Shown: positions 9,073-20,306, counted from the first letter of the stretch. The stretch is 64,000 nucleotides of DNA from Fistulifera solaris (GCA_030295235.1 AP026143.1:186001-250000), one strand, 5' to 3'. A program made the numbers and translations. The notes: a model not told the origin generated them from the sequence alone.

Positions 9073-10674
9073 TTAGACATAGCAATCACAGCATCCAAGT
9101 GGACATTTCATTTGCGGCGCGATTCCTTCACTTAAGGTGGCGCAATCCGCCGCTAGCACATTCAACGAGCCACTGCACAATCCCAAAGGAACCGTACCGA
9201 CCAAATTGGTTTGATGAAACTGCACATCCTTGAGTTTCTTCAACGTCCCAATTTCGTCCGGGACCGTCCCGGACAAATCCGTGTAACACACTTTCAAAAT
9301 TTGCAATTCCTTCAAGTGTCCCAATTCCGTCGGGAGAGTACCATTGAGACCACGATTCGAATACACATTCAGTTCACGCAACGATGTCATGAGTCCGATT
9401 TCGGTCGGTAGGCTCCCCATCAAAGCGGTGGGACTGGTCAAACCCCATGTTTCCAATTTGGTCCATTTTCCAATTTCGGAAGGCAAAGATGACGGAGTGA
9501 GACCCGTGATATCATTCAATTGCAGTGCGATCAATCCCGTCGCCGCCGTCAACGATGCCGGCAACGTCCCTTTCAATGGCGTATTGGATGCGTACAGAGA
9601 CTTCAAACGAGACAGAGGACCATCGGCCGTGACTTCCGGAATTGTTCCGGAAAGTTCGGTCAACGAAATATCGATATGTTCGATGAGAGGCCAATGCGGT
9701 ACCACGTCTTGCCAGAAATTCCCTGCCACCGGCATAGTGTGAATGTCAAAATGACGCAACTTCGTCCACTGGGCCAACGTCGATCCCGGTAGCGTCCCTT
9801 CGAATCGATTTTCCGCCAAATTCACCGTTTCGAGGTTCGTCCAAGCGCCCCATGTTTCTTGGAAAACATTCAATCGATTGCCTTTCAAATTCAAATGCTG
9901 CAATTGGGGCAACGCTACCGAAAACGTTCCCACGAGACTCTTTCCGGCACAATCGAGTACGGTAAGATGCGACAAGAGTCCCAATTCGGTCGGAACCATT
10001 CCCGCAAGAACAAAGGAAGCCGATTGGAAATCCAACCCCACCACTTGGTCTTGATCATTGCACGTGACCCCCAACCACTGACATTCGTGGAGCGGAACTC
10101 GGGATCGTGTGGTGACGGGCTCTCCTTCGGAAGGAGCCACGACAGTCACCATGCCATCGGAAGATACGGCCGCTTGTTGGACCAAATCCATCCATCCGGC
10201 CGCGGCCGTACTGAACAACCAACCGTCCCAATGAAAATAGAGACAAGCCAACGCATAGCGTTGTACCAATCGCTCTCCCTGCAGAGGAGCGAGGGGATCG
10301 GCCGTCACCAACCACTGTAACGCCTGCCATTGTGGAGATTCCGGAATGAGCATGGTAGTCGCATTTTGGGATTGCAGATGCTGGTACGTCGAAAGCCAAT
10401 AATCGCGCTGGGCTTCGAGATCCATACCGAGAAGAGACGAGTCATTGCTCTTGGTGGACGTCAAGAGCATTTGCAAACCAATCAGAGTCGCCGCCAACGA
10501 CAGAATGAGACCCATCCAGGCCAAACCGATCGGTGACCTCCAAAATATCTTCCAGCGGGCGAATTTGGTGATGGAGACGGTTGTTGATTCCTCCAAAATG
10601 CAATCAAGTGCTTCGGCACGAGCACTCCGAGAACTTCCGGTTCGAACGGGCAAAATTCGAGTTGTTCCCGTCAT
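9073..10674 (-). CDS. Type II membrane leucine-rich repeat protein
   Basis: Intact 533-residue frame. A cytosolic N-terminus of about 45 residues is followed by one membrane span (IGLAWMGLILSLAATLIGLQ), then a luminal or extracellular part. This begins with a capping region (PQWQALQWLVTADPLAPL, LVQRYALACLYF, CQWLGVTCN) and continues as about ten plant-type LRRs with the GTLPxxLxxLxxLxxL pattern, ending in a cysteine cap (CPLGCCDCYV). This architecture is common in pennate diatoms, where such proteins are thought to sit at the cell surface or in the secretory system; ligands are unknown. The second LRR gene at 56.5 kb has the same order of parts. Its promoter region is shared with the TLDc-like gene. 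Confidence 0.85.
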   Translation of the reverse strand: MTGTTRILPVRTGSSRSARAEALDCILEESTTVSITKFARWKIFWRSPIGLAWMGLILSLAATLIGLQMLLTSTKSNDSSLLGMDLEAQRDYWLSTYQHLQSQNATTMLIPESPQWQALQWLVTADPLAPLQGERLVQRYALACLYFHWDGWLFSTAAAGWMDLVQQAAVSSDGMVTVVAPSEGEPVTTRSRVPLHECQWLGVTCNDQDQVVGLDFQSASFVLAGMVPTELGLLSHLTVLDCAGKSLVGTFSVALPQLQHLNLKGNRLNVFQETWGAWTNLETVNLAENRFEGTLPGSTLAQWTKLRHFDIHTMPVAGNFWQDVVPHWPLIEHIDISLTELSGTIPEVTADGPLSRLKSLYASNTPLKGTLPASLTAATGLIALQLNDITGLTPSSLPSEIGKWTKLETWGLTSPTALMGSLPTEIGLMTSLRELNVYSNRGLNGTLPTELGHLKELQILKVCYTDLSGTVPDEIGTLKKLKDVQFHQTNLVGTVPLGLCSGSLNVLAADCATLSEGIAPQMKCPLGCCDCYV

Positions 10675-11359
10675 GATAGGATTGCAAATTCAACAGATCG
10701 AAGCCTCCACACACAGACAGAAAGGTTCTCGAAATACTTGTTATTCGAGAATAATTGAACAAGAATTTGTTGTTTTTAATGATCCAACGAGCGAGCTGTT
10801 CTCTTGCAATGAGCAAGACGTAAGAGTGAAAGCATCGTTTTAGCACACTCATCGTCGCCTTTCGGGTGGCCTTTGTCTTGGTCATTCTGGATGGCGTGGG
10901 AGTCCTTTTTTGATTCATCATTGTCGCTCATCCTCGAGCGTCATTCGTTGCTCAGCTACGACAACAAAGCGGTCATTTTTTGTTGCGTGGGAGTCCTCTT
11001 ATGGATCCGAGACAAGACAGATCCAACGCTTGTATGGTGGGAGTCCTCTGTTAGTTCCAAAATCAAGATACATAAGGCTTACAGCGTTTATGTATGGTGG
11101 GAGTCCTTTTTTGCCCATCAACAGAAAAACATTGCCTTGCAGAAAAACGCATCATCGTCAAAAAAAAAAACGCGCGGCGGAGAATACCGTTTAGTACCGT
11201 TAAGATTATAGCACGTATCATATCAAAACAAAAATTTTAGTGATGGTCCGACAAAATTAGTTTTTCACGTATCATCTTGCGGTATTCTTCTTCAACATTC
11301 CGATCGACCCATTTTTCTTTCTCACAAAAATTCATTCGTCGTCGCTATACGGAGTAATA
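10675..11359. other. Divergent promoter region with a dispersed 11-bp repeat
   Basis: No convincing gene. The element GTGGGAGTCCT occurs four times in one orientation at about 10896, 10988, 11037 and 11097. Confidence 0.5.
10896..11107 (+). repeat. Four copies of GTGGGAGTCCT
   Basis: Copies near 10896, 10988, 11037 and 11097. The last two share the longer string TGTATGGTGGGAGTCCT and start exactly 60 bp apart (11031 and 11091). The sequence between them is not repeated, so these look like separate conserved sites rather than a simple tandem duplication. Confidence 0.6.
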
Positions 11360-11401
11360 TTGTTGCATCCTCTCGTCCAAGACACCAGACCAATGATAAA
11401 G

Positions 11402-12175
11402 ATGAGAATACGGACAAGCATTCTTCTATTGCTGTCGTGTTTGGGGATTGACGGGTTTTCTTCTGTTTCAAAGTCAAGATCGACCTTTCCTGCACTCGGG
11501 TACAGTCGTCGAAATAACAAGAATGAACGTGAATTGGAATTCCCCGAACAATATCCGGCAACCTACGAACTCAATGACTACAAAACATGGAAAGATTTTG
11601 GTGACGCCGCCATTGTACGACCCTTGTTGAAACAGACTCAGCTGGAACGACGAAATTTGAAGGTGGCCTACGATGCGAATAAACAGGGTTGGAATGCCCA
11701 AGCCTTTCATCGGGCCGTGGATGGAGAAGGGGCTGCTGTCATTTTGGCCCGCGGTCGGCGGGTGGATGGTTGGGAGGATACAATCCCAAGGGCTGGTCGA
11801 GCAATGGAGGTGCTCGTCCGTCGGTGGCGGCCTTTTGTTTTACACCACTTCCACAGGAAAATGGCAAAAACTCCAAAAAGTCGGTGGCGGTGGATTGGCC
11901 TGTGCCAAAGATGATCCGAATACGGGTATTTGGTTGGGAGCGGATGGGTTGGTCATACCGTTGGCACAAAAACCGACGTTGTTTCCTACCAAGGAAGCGA
12001 AAATGGCACAATCCTTTTGGGTACCTACTTTGAACGGGGACCCGAACGGAAATTGAGTCTATTTCCCGATGGTTGTGTCATGGAGTTATCGGAATTGAAA
12101 GTACTGGTGGGGGTTTACGAACGAGGTGAAGAAATTCCGTATTCCGGTGCTGTGCTCGATTTCACTTCGGGTTGA
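11402..12175 (+). CDS. TLDc-like domain protein with plastid-type presequence (three frame breaks)
   Basis: About 258 residues spread over three frames, each change equal to one missing base. The N-terminus MRIRTSILLLLSCLGIDG followed by FSS is a signal peptide with Phe at +1, the diatom plastid-import pattern. The mature part carries GWNAQAFHRAVDGEGAAVIL, then GGYNPKGWSSNGGAR, then a segment with GGGGLACAKDDPNTGIWLG, and ends LLGTYFERGP and KVLVGVYERGEEIPYSGA. The GWxAxxFHxxxDGxGxxxxL and GGYxPxxWxS pattern with a closing VxGxYE-like strand matches TLDc domains, otherwise known from OXR1/NCOA7 oxidation-resistance proteins that act on the V-ATPase. Placement in a plastid would be unusual. 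One break falls in a run of T (about 11838-11844). Three breaks in 260 codons could also mean real decay. Confidence 0.6.
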
Positions 12176-13095
12176 ATTTTATTGTGCCCGTTGACCCCGG
12201 CGAGACTTTACCCAATAGTCAAGATAGGAGATGAAATAATCAATCTAGAGAGGCTCGCTGCGCTTGGCTTTCCGCAAACTATAAACTGCCAGACGCGAAT
12301 GGCAGCTCTCTACGGCGACAAACGGATTCTCTACCACTTGCTGCTCTAGTTTTTACGTAATAATACAGACTACAACATTAAGGGTGCTCGATTCATAAGA
12401 AGATCGGAAAGAAGAAGATCCGAGAGAGTGATGCCGTTGAATTATCATACAGTAGGCTCCTACTGACATTCTCCGTGAAACCATGGGCGTGGCGCGGAAA
12501 TGACTACAGGGAGTCTCTTCAAGAGCATTCCAAGTAGGCTATTCAAAAAATAACCTGGAAATACCTGGTCTCGTAAATAGAACGCTCTTAAAATCTTATG
12601 AATGACGAAGGAACTCCGGTCTTAGAGAGTCTCTACGGTTGTCGGGAATACCCTCGAGAATTATTAGCTTGGTGGATAGGCGCAGGAACGCATCATCAGC
12701 ACCGTCGTATCGGTTCGTCACGACTGTTTCGTCGGGGCACATTGTCTGCGGACAAATACTTGTAAGAAGAAAGCCTTCTTTACCATTGATGTTGATGCGG
12801 GGTTTATGCGATACGCGTCCTTGGATCCTTTTTTCTTCCTTTTGACGACGCGCGCCTCGATCGATTATTGCGCCGCCTCGCGCGACGAGATCGGGACTTA
12901 CGATGGGTCCCGTAACTTCGTATAGCTCGCAACAAGAAAAATATTAATGCAAAATATTTACTATTTCCTGCGGAGGACGAGTTATTTTTTAGTGAGAACA
13001 TAATCCGTAAATAAATTCATGACACTTCATCGTTAACAAAAGCCCATTCGTGCTGGGGGAAACAAAAACTCAGCGCGCCGACGCAAGTAGGGAGA
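12176..13095. other. Intergenic, no confident gene
   Basis: Directly after the TLDc-like stop the same frame stays open to 12349 with protein-like composition (INLERLAALGFPQTINCQTR) but no ATG for most of its length. Nothing else is seen. Confidence 0.35.
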
Positions 13096-14532
13096 ATGAG
13101 GCGACCGAGTTCCGTTTTGCGCTTCTGTTTCTCCTTCCTGTTGCTGCTGTGGTTGTTCAGTGTGTATTTACAACATGAAACAGTCGTAAGACAGTATGAA
13201 CAAAATACTCATTCCTTTGTGGTGAAGAGTCCACAACAACAAAATCAACCACCTCAGGAAGAAACGGAAGCGACGACATTGAACGGCATCCCCGTCTCGT
13301 TTCGTCCTGTCACAGAATCCAGCACCATTCAATGCACTGGAGAATCGGATGATTGGAGATTCCGGAGTTGTCATTACACCCACCTTTGTTTGGATACTGA
13401 ACAACACGATTTTGTTTTAATTTATGAAACGGATGCTCAATACCAACAATTACTGGAATCGAGAAATTCCAGTACGGTAGCCATCGGAGGCATCAATCCA
13501 CGATGGGATATTCGTTCGCCGGGAGACAATCCTGCCATAAAAGGAAGTGACAAAGTGGCTTGGTTTCCCCGCCTCGTCCGAGCGGAGACCGGAGTGTATC
13601 AACTGCCGTCTGCGGTGGTACTTGTACCCTTTCATTCCATGGCGGCCCACAATGTCGGACACATGTTATGGGATGATCTGTATCCCATTTACCGACTGTT
13701 ACAGACGTTTGACTTGCTCCACTTACAATTGTTGTTACTGCGCTACCAATTGCCCGAGGCGTTGTATGCCTCGTGTGACATTCGTCGCAACAAACGGCTC
13801 GGTTGTCACGCGAATTTCCAAACGTTTTTGCGACCCATGATGGGGGTCGATCCTACGACCTTTTCCACGACGCGGTCCATTCAATGGACTACCGGCCAAC
13901 AACAACGATCGCCCCTCATTTGTGCCGCGAACGGAGTGGCCGGGATCGGCACACTCACTGATCATGGATTGCAAGATCATGGTTGGGATTATTTGGGACA
14001 TGGCGTACCGCACAATTTCGGTCATGCCCGCGATTTCTGGGAGTTTGGTCGGTGGGCGTTCCAACATGCCTTGGGTCCGGCCGTGCTTACGGCAAAAGTC
14101 CCCAAAATTGTGTTTTCGTTAGAATCCTCCAAAGATTGGGATCGACGCTTGGACTTTGTACCCTATCGTGAAGCACTGCAGGCCGCACTGGGGGACTTAC
14201 CAATAGAAGCCCATCGTTTCTGGGAACTCTCAGTCGAACAACAACTGCAGCTGACGGCGTCGACGACCATACTCATTGCGACGTGTGGTGGTGGAGGAGT
14301 CTTACCGGTGACCTTCCTTCCGCGAGGGTCGTCCATGATCGTATTTTACAATCCGGCCGGAGGATACGATTATGCTACGGGAGAAAAGCGCCCGGATTGG
14401 CCGGTCCGATTGGATTGGGATTTGTTGCAACACGCGGCGGCGCACGTGAAGGTGCATTGGTTCCCCATCCGCGTGGCCGACAATCAACTTGGTCCCGTTC
14501 CGGACGAAGATCTTGATCTTTTGTCAAGTTGA
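13096..14532 (+). CDS. Type II membrane glycosyltransferase, GT61/DUF563-like
   Basis: Intact 478-residue frame with a short basic N-terminus and a signal anchor (FCFSFLLLLWLFSVYL), the layout of Golgi glycosyltransferases. The catalytic part contains HNVGHMLWDDLYPIYRLLQ (compare the conserved xNxxHxLxDxLxP block of DUF563 enzymes), PKIVFSLESS, and near the C-terminus ILIATCGGGGVLPVTFLPRG followed by SSMIVFYNP, matching the usual end of the family fold (xGxGLxNxxFLPxGxxxIE). GT61 enzymes transfer xylose, arabinose or GlcNAc to glycans in plants and animals; the substrate here is unknown, and cell-wall or frustule-associated glycans are only a guess. The DUF563 assignment rests on these motifs and on length. 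Confidence 0.65.
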   Translation: MRRPSSVLRFCFSFLLLLWLFSVYLQHETVVRQYEQNTHSFVVKSPQQQNQPPQEETEATTLNGIPVSFRPVTESSTIQCTGESDDWRFRSCHYTHLCLDTEQHDFVLIYETDAQYQQLLESRNSSTVAIGGINPRWDIRSPGDNPAIKGSDKVAWFPRLVRAETGVYQLPSAVVLVPFHSMAAHNVGHMLWDDLYPIYRLLQTFDLLHLQLLLLRYQLPEALYASCDIRRNKRLGCHANFQTFLRPMMGVDPTTFSTTRSIQWTTGQQQRSPLICAANGVAGIGTLTDHGLQDHGWDYLGHGVPHNFGHARDFWEFGRWAFQHALGPAVLTAKVPKIVFSLESSKDWDRRLDFVPYREALQAALGDLPIEAHRFWELSVEQQLQLTASTTILIATCGGGGVLPVTFLPRGSSMIVFYNPAGGYDYATGEKRPDWPVRLDWDLLQHAAAHVKVHWFPIRVADNQLGPVPDEDLDLLSS

Positions 14533-14569
14533 TTCGCCATGAACTCAAATCGTGGAACATATGATATCA

Positions 14570-16994
14570 TTATCTATCATACGCATAGTGATGTTGTAAT
14601 TGTACATATGAGTGAGCTAAGACTAAGTTAATTCGTCCTCGCGCTAGTTGAACATTTTTCGACCCTTCTTTCGCCCTTCGAAATTGCTCTACCACAGATT
14701 GGACAGCCTCGGGAGAAAAATCGAGTCGTTTCTTCATCGTTCGAAACAAACTTTCGGGCAATAGAACAGATGTCGATTGATAAGCCTGCCAATCCGCGGG
14801 TTTCTCGAGTTGCAAAGCAAACACAATCTGTGACAGAGGTTCCCAGACCTGGAATAAGTTGGCACTCATGGCACCTTCACCCGAGGGCTGCGTGACATTG
14901 GTCACAAATGACTGAATCATTCGGAATTGCTTTGAGAGCAAAAGAGAACCGCAGTCCGTGAACATCGATTCACACTCCCAAATGCACTCGCTCAACAATT
15001 CGACCAGCGTTGTAGATAGTTGCTCCGCTAGCAGAGGGAGGACATCCGCATCGCATTTGTTCCCCATACTTTTCAAAAAAACCGATTCCTTCAAGGGACC
15101 TAGAAAATCACGTTCCAGTCGATCGTCGGATTCCGATTGCGCAAACGAGACGGGATCGAGTTGGTAATTCTCGTGTTCCAAAAAAAAAGCGTAAATGATT
15201 CAATGCCTTTCCACGAAAGTTAGGTGGACAGGCGTCCTCGTGCTTCCCACTGCCACACCAACTGACAATCGATTCCGCAATTTTCGTCTTCAAAGTGGCA
15301 CGGTACCCTTGTTCGAATCGAAATAGCTCTTCTCTTGCCAGATGAATCATTGTCGTGGATTTGTCCTTTTCGGACGCAGAAAGGAATGAGAATTCATCTT
15401 CTGACAACAAAGAATCCAAAAACGCCACCAGATTCCGACAAGATACGGACGCCGCCAAAAGACCGTTCAATACACAAAATTCCATATCCAGCTGCATCAA
15501 CTGCACGTTCTCATCCAACGACGATACAATCGAGCTCAAAAAGCTGCCAGAACTGGGGGCTTTGGGAGTCGGTGGACCCGCTTTGGCAATGTCATCATCC
15601 AGAGCTTCTAACAACGCCGATGCAAATCCACTATTGGGACTTTTTTCCAGGCTGATTTTGTCGGCCTCGTTGTCATCCTCTTCCTTCTTCTTTTTTGGAC
15701 TACTCCAACACCCCCGTTGTTCCAACAACGCTTGGTGCACACCCGACACCATTTCCAGGGACCAGACATCGTGCGTCACCGCATGCGCCACCGTACCAAT
15801 GGCGGACAACGATCGGGTCGATGCAGCTCGTTCCAACGCCCGTGTACTCAAATACTGCGCATCTTCGACGACCGACGGAACGTTGACTTCGGTTCCCAAT
15901 ACAATCGCGACGGGTGTGGCATGTTGCAACGCCGATTGCCATTGCCGGACCGCCCAAATCCGTTCCAGTGTCGCATATTTCCAATTCCATTCCGGTAACA
16001 ATTCATTTTGTGAAATCGTCTTTGAAGTAGCCTCAAAGGGCATCATTAATTGCTCGTACCGCGCCAACAGTTGACAAATGAACGCCATTTCATCCACCAA
16101 AGCATCCAGTCGACTCAATTCCTGTAAATCTACTTCTTTATCATTGTTATCATTCTTCATCCATTCCTCCATGGGTCGATCTTGCCCAAACCACTCCGAG
16201 ATCCGTTGCACCAATTGTTGCGTTTGTTCATCGAGCACCGTAATGGCCGTGTGACACAATGTTCGTATCTGTGTGACTATGGCGGGTTCGTCTTCTACCG
16301 AAGGCAGACTGAAATGCCATTGCAGAAGCGGATGAATCAAGGCGGACGCTTCTCCGAGTATTTCCATCAACACGGGGGCATGATGTTGTTGAATACGCGT
16401 GGGTGGTTTCTTCGTTTCGACTTCATCGTCATGTTCATCGTCGTCGTCGTCGTCGTCGTGCACTTGCACATTCTCTTCTACCGAAGACGCATGGATGGTG
16501 CCATCCTTCCGCGCTTCCACCAACGTGGCAATCGCCGGTCGCACACGGAGTCGCAATACTTGTTTTTGATACGCGGCGTAACCCTCTATGATTTCTTCGG
16601 CCGTCTTCCCATCATTCCTCTTTGCGGAAAACGACAACAGCAGCAATAAGTTCAATTCGGTCAAACGAGCAATCGCTCCTTGTCCCTCCCGTCGTACAAC
16701 GGCCGTTTCTTGGTCACCGATCGTTGGTTCTTCCCATTGCCACGCGGCTTGCAATGTGTGTTGCGCCACTGTTATCACGCGGTGTTGACAATGATGATAA
16801 AGATCGTGCTGTTCTTGTGTATATTGTGTCATAGTTTGTAATGTGTGATGCAAACGTTCGATCGCCACCGTCCATTCCATTAAATCCTCCAGAGAGACAA
16901 TCTCACTCGTCGACGCGCGCCGCAATTCTTCCGTTTCCATCAACACCGCAGCGACTTGCGTCGAGAACTCTTCGTGAGATGATGATTCTTCCAT
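14570..16994 (-). CDS. COG4: Conserved oligomeric Golgi complex subunit 4 (one frame break)
   Basis: About 807 residues. The N-terminal 620 residues and the C-terminal 200 lie in two frames that meet at a run of nine T (plus-strand A run at 15180-15188); eight would give NHLRFFLEHENYQLD without interruption. The C-terminal part is diagnostic: YQLDPVSFAQSESDDRLERD, then LSTTLVELLSECIWECESMF, then FQVWEPLSQIVFALQLEKPA and RLDFSPEAVQSVVEQFRRA, matching the COG4 C-terminal domain that interacts with SNARE regulators. The N-terminal portion is a long helical rod with an acidic loop of Asp (near residue 180). COG4 belongs to lobe A of the tether for retrograde vesicles in the Golgi. It is convergent with the glycosyltransferase gene, 37 bp apart. 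Confidence 0.88.
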
Positions 16995-17341
16995 CGTAAT
17001 AAGCTGCTAGTATCATTCTGATGAATGAATCGATGGTAGAAATGCTATCATGAGAAGTAAAAAGGATCATGGTCATTACCAGTATCGTCGCGACGAGAGG
17101 CGTGTTATTGCACACCTGTCATTCCCGTGTTATCATTCACGAGACGATGGCGTCGAACACGTGATTCGAACATACGGGACACACAATATTAGACGTCTTT
17201 CCGTCACTCCGGTGAGAACTTCGCTTTTATTTCTCGATGCAAAAAAAAAAAAACGAAACGCAACACGCACATTCCATTTGATAATACAAGAAGAAAGATC
17301 TGTTCCTTTTCATTCTTTTCCAGCCTTTCTATTTTATTATC
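16995..17341. other. Divergent promoter between COG4 and PDHA
   Basis: No gene; a 12-A run at about 17241 and a pyrimidine-rich leader just before the PDHA start. Confidence 0.4.
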
Positions 17342-18608
17342 ATGTTATCAACAGTAGTGAAAGGGAATCGTAGCATTGTGCGGGCAGCAACCTCACGTTG
17401 TTTCTCGACGGGTCCAGCGGTCTTTGATCTCAGTGGCTCCTTTCAGGTAGGCGTCCCTCGAGTGGTTTCTACCGTCTCATTCTTTCCTTCACTCACTCTC
17501 TGCGCTGTAGACCCACAATTTAGAAACGGCCCCGAACGAAACGACCGAATGCACGAAAGACGAATTATGGAACATGTTTGAATTGATGTACACGATGCGG
17601 CGCATGGAAATTACTTGTGACAATGAATACAAGGCCCGGAACATTCGCGGCTTTTGTCACTTGTACGATGGTCAAGAAGCCGTCGCGACCGGGATTTTAC
17701 AAGCTTTGGATGAAAAAGATAGTTACATTACCAGTTATCGTTGTCATTGCATTGCCCTCGCGCGGGGTGGCAGTGTCAAACAAGTCGTCGCCGAATTGTT
17801 TGGTTTCGAAGAGGGCATGACGAAAGGCAAAGGTGGTTCGATGCATTTTTACAACAAGAAAAACAATTTTTACGGCGGACAAGGGATTGTCGGAGCCCAA
17901 GTTCCGGTCGGGGCCGGTTTGGCGTTCGCCAACAAGTACAACACACCGCCCGGCGAACGCATGCCCGTCGCGATTGGCTGTTACGGCGACGGCGCCGCCA
18001 ATCAAGGACAAATTTGGGAAGCGGCCAATATGGCATCGCTGTGGAAATTGCCCATGATCTTTTGTATTGAAAACAATCAATACGGGATGGGCACATCGAT
18101 TGATCGACATTCCAGTCACTCCGATTATTACAAAATGGGAAATCACATTCCGGGAGTCCGCATCGATGGCATGAATGTTTTGGCGGTCCGGGAAGGCATG
18201 CGCTTTGTCAAGGACCATTGTGCGTCCGGACAAGGACCCATGTACGTCGAAATGATGACGTACCGTTACCACGGACACAGCATGTCCGATCCCGGCACGA
18301 CGTACCGCAATCGCGAAGAAATTGCGTTCACTCGCAGTACTCGCGATCCCCTCGAATTCGTCAAGAAATGTTTGGTCGATGCCGAATTTGCGACACCGGA
18401 CGAATTGAAAGAAGCGGAAAAACGCATCCGCAAAGATGTTCAACAACAAGTCATGGAAGCCAAGGAATCGGCGAAACCCTCCATGGATTCCTTGTTTGAA
18501 GATATTTTTGCCAAGGATTTGGTGTCCCGCAGTGGATCAGAATTCCCGCCCCACATTCGTATGCCAGATTATGCCAAATCGTTTTGGATCGATGGGAAAC
18601 CGGAATAA
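17342..18608 (+). CDS. PDHA1: Pyruvate dehydrogenase E1 component, alpha subunit (mitochondrial)
   Basis: Two exons, 17342-17446 and 17511-18608, with a 64-nt GTAGGC...GTAG intron, phase 0, giving 400 residues. The N-terminus MLSTVVKGNRSIVRAATSRC is Arg/Ser-rich without acids, a mitochondrial presequence. The thiamine diphosphate motif is GCYGDGAANQGQIWEAANMA and then CIENNQYGMGTS. YHGHSMSDPGTTYRNREE is the activation loop whose serine (HSMSDPG) is the inhibitory phosphorylation site of eukaryotic E1 alpha, so kinase control is probably kept. With the beta subunit it decarboxylates pyruvate and loads the lipoyl group of E2, feeding the citric acid cycle. Length and motifs fit the mitochondrial rather than the plastid clade. 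Confidence 0.95.
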
Positions 18609-18824
18609 TAAGAAGAGAGTACAGAGTAGTCGTTGTTGTTGTGAGATGTGAAGCATGGACAGGAAAGAATATAGCAAGATCTGTTTAAGCTACTCCGTAT
18701 TACAGTACGTAGTAGTTGCTTTCGTACATCTATACAAATGCAATGAATGTTTACAATTCGTTCTCCATGGTTCCCGCGTGTGACATGGACCTCACAACGC
18801 GTTCCAAAAGACACGTAGAAACAA

Positions 18825-20306
18825 CTACCACCCTTCAAACATCCCCTTGCCGATACTACTCGGTTCAGTGGCGTTTTCCGGCTCATCGTCCTTCACAACC
18901 GCAGGTGGTAGTTCCAATCCCCATTCTTCCATTGTTTGCAAAGCCACACGTGCTCTTTCTTTGCTTTCTTCTTCTTTTTCTTCGTCGTCGTCGTCTCTTT
19001 CTATTGTGACCGTACGATCTTCCAACATGACCGGTCGTTGTCCCGGTTCTTCGGCAGATACAGGTGCGACTTGCAAACACACCAATCCCCAGCGTCCCGC
19101 ACGAAAGTCTTGTAATATTTTCCGCGCCGCATCTTCTGGATTCCCTTGACAAGTGTTATCGGCCACCGCCCACAACATATCTTCTCCCGTTCCTACGGTG
19201 AGAGGATCGAATTTATACCGTTTCCGACAAATGTCCCGCCATTCCGGTGCGGCTTCGGGATATTGTTGATACAAGGCCATGAGCCATGTACACAAGTACG
19301 CGGCAATGGCTTGATTGTCGTATGCGGCGGTTCCAATGCAATTGCAGGCCGCCAAGAGTTGTGCATCGGATTGATCGGGTAAAGTGGCGGGTATGACACC
19401 GGGACTGTCCAGTAATTCAAACGAATCGCCTTTATTGCTACTAATCGTTTCCGTACTACTGACACGAATCCATTGCAGAGCCCGAGTGACACCCGGTGTG
19501 TTGGCAGTCTTGGCACGACGTTTTCCCAACAATCGATTGATGAGAGCTGCAGGAATAAGTTGTGCATCAGATGCTTCCTATTGATGTCCATTTTTTTATC
19601 ACGACAAACACGTACCTGATTTGCCGACATTGGGAAATCCAATGACTCCTACCCGCAAAGCTCTTGGCTTCAACCCTCTTCGTTCTCGCCGTTCTTGGAC
19701 GTGTGCTCCAGCTTTCAATATAGCACGCACCAAGCCGTGAATCCCTTCACCGGTCTTGCCATTGACAAACATGGCCATGTATATATCGTCCTCCTTATTG
19801 TTGTTGCTGTTCTTTATTGTATATTTTTGTCGTTCCTTCCGTGCTTGTACGGCTTGGTGTTGAATTTGTTTGTCCATAATACTTTGGGACGTCACGTCTC
19901 CTAGTTTGAGATACGCCTGTTGCCACGCCTTACGACTCGACGCCGGAATTTGATCTCCGTGCGTCCAAACGACCATGCGAGGTTTCCCGGCCGACCATTT
20001 GGCGACGGAAGGATGCGCCGTTGCTTTGGCCGCCCGGGCGTCGCGGACTTCGACGACGACATCGACCGCTTTGAAGGTTTCTTGTAGTTGCCGTTCGGCT
20101 TTGGCAATGTGACCCGGATACCATTGCACGACGGGACGGGCGTATCCTGCTTCGTCATTGTCTGGAGAGTACTGTGCGGATAGATCGACGGATCGCGTAT
20201 ATTGCCTGCATAGGAGAGGTGATATTCGCTGGAAGGATCGACAACATCGGGGCAAGGAAAGGAAAACAGCACAAATCATGATGAATGGGGAACGTAAAGA
20301 GGTCAT
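18825..20306 (-). CDS. MTG1: Circularly permuted GTPase, RbgA/YlqF/Mtg1 type
   Basis: Two exons, 20306-19616 and 19546-18825, joined over a 69-nt GTACGT...GCAG intron that splits the P-loop: GFPNVGKS then ALINRLLG. The order of GTPase motifs is permuted as in this family: YPGHIAKAERQLQE, VVEVRDARAA, a degenerate G4 (VVWTHGD in place of NKxD), GKTGEG, then G1, NTPGVT (G2) and LLDSPG (G3). These enzymes act late in assembly of the large ribosomal subunit of bacteria and organelles. The start could be 20306 (MTSLRSPFIMICAVF) or 20279; the hydrophobic MICAVFLSLPRCCRS followed by FQR leaves open plastid as well as mitochondrial import. The 3' end is convergent with PDHA. Confidence 0.85.

Noticed and set aside
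12910-12930. TAACTTCGTATAGC, resembling one arm of a loxP site
   Set aside because: Only one arm plus two spacer bases; the second inverted arm is absent.
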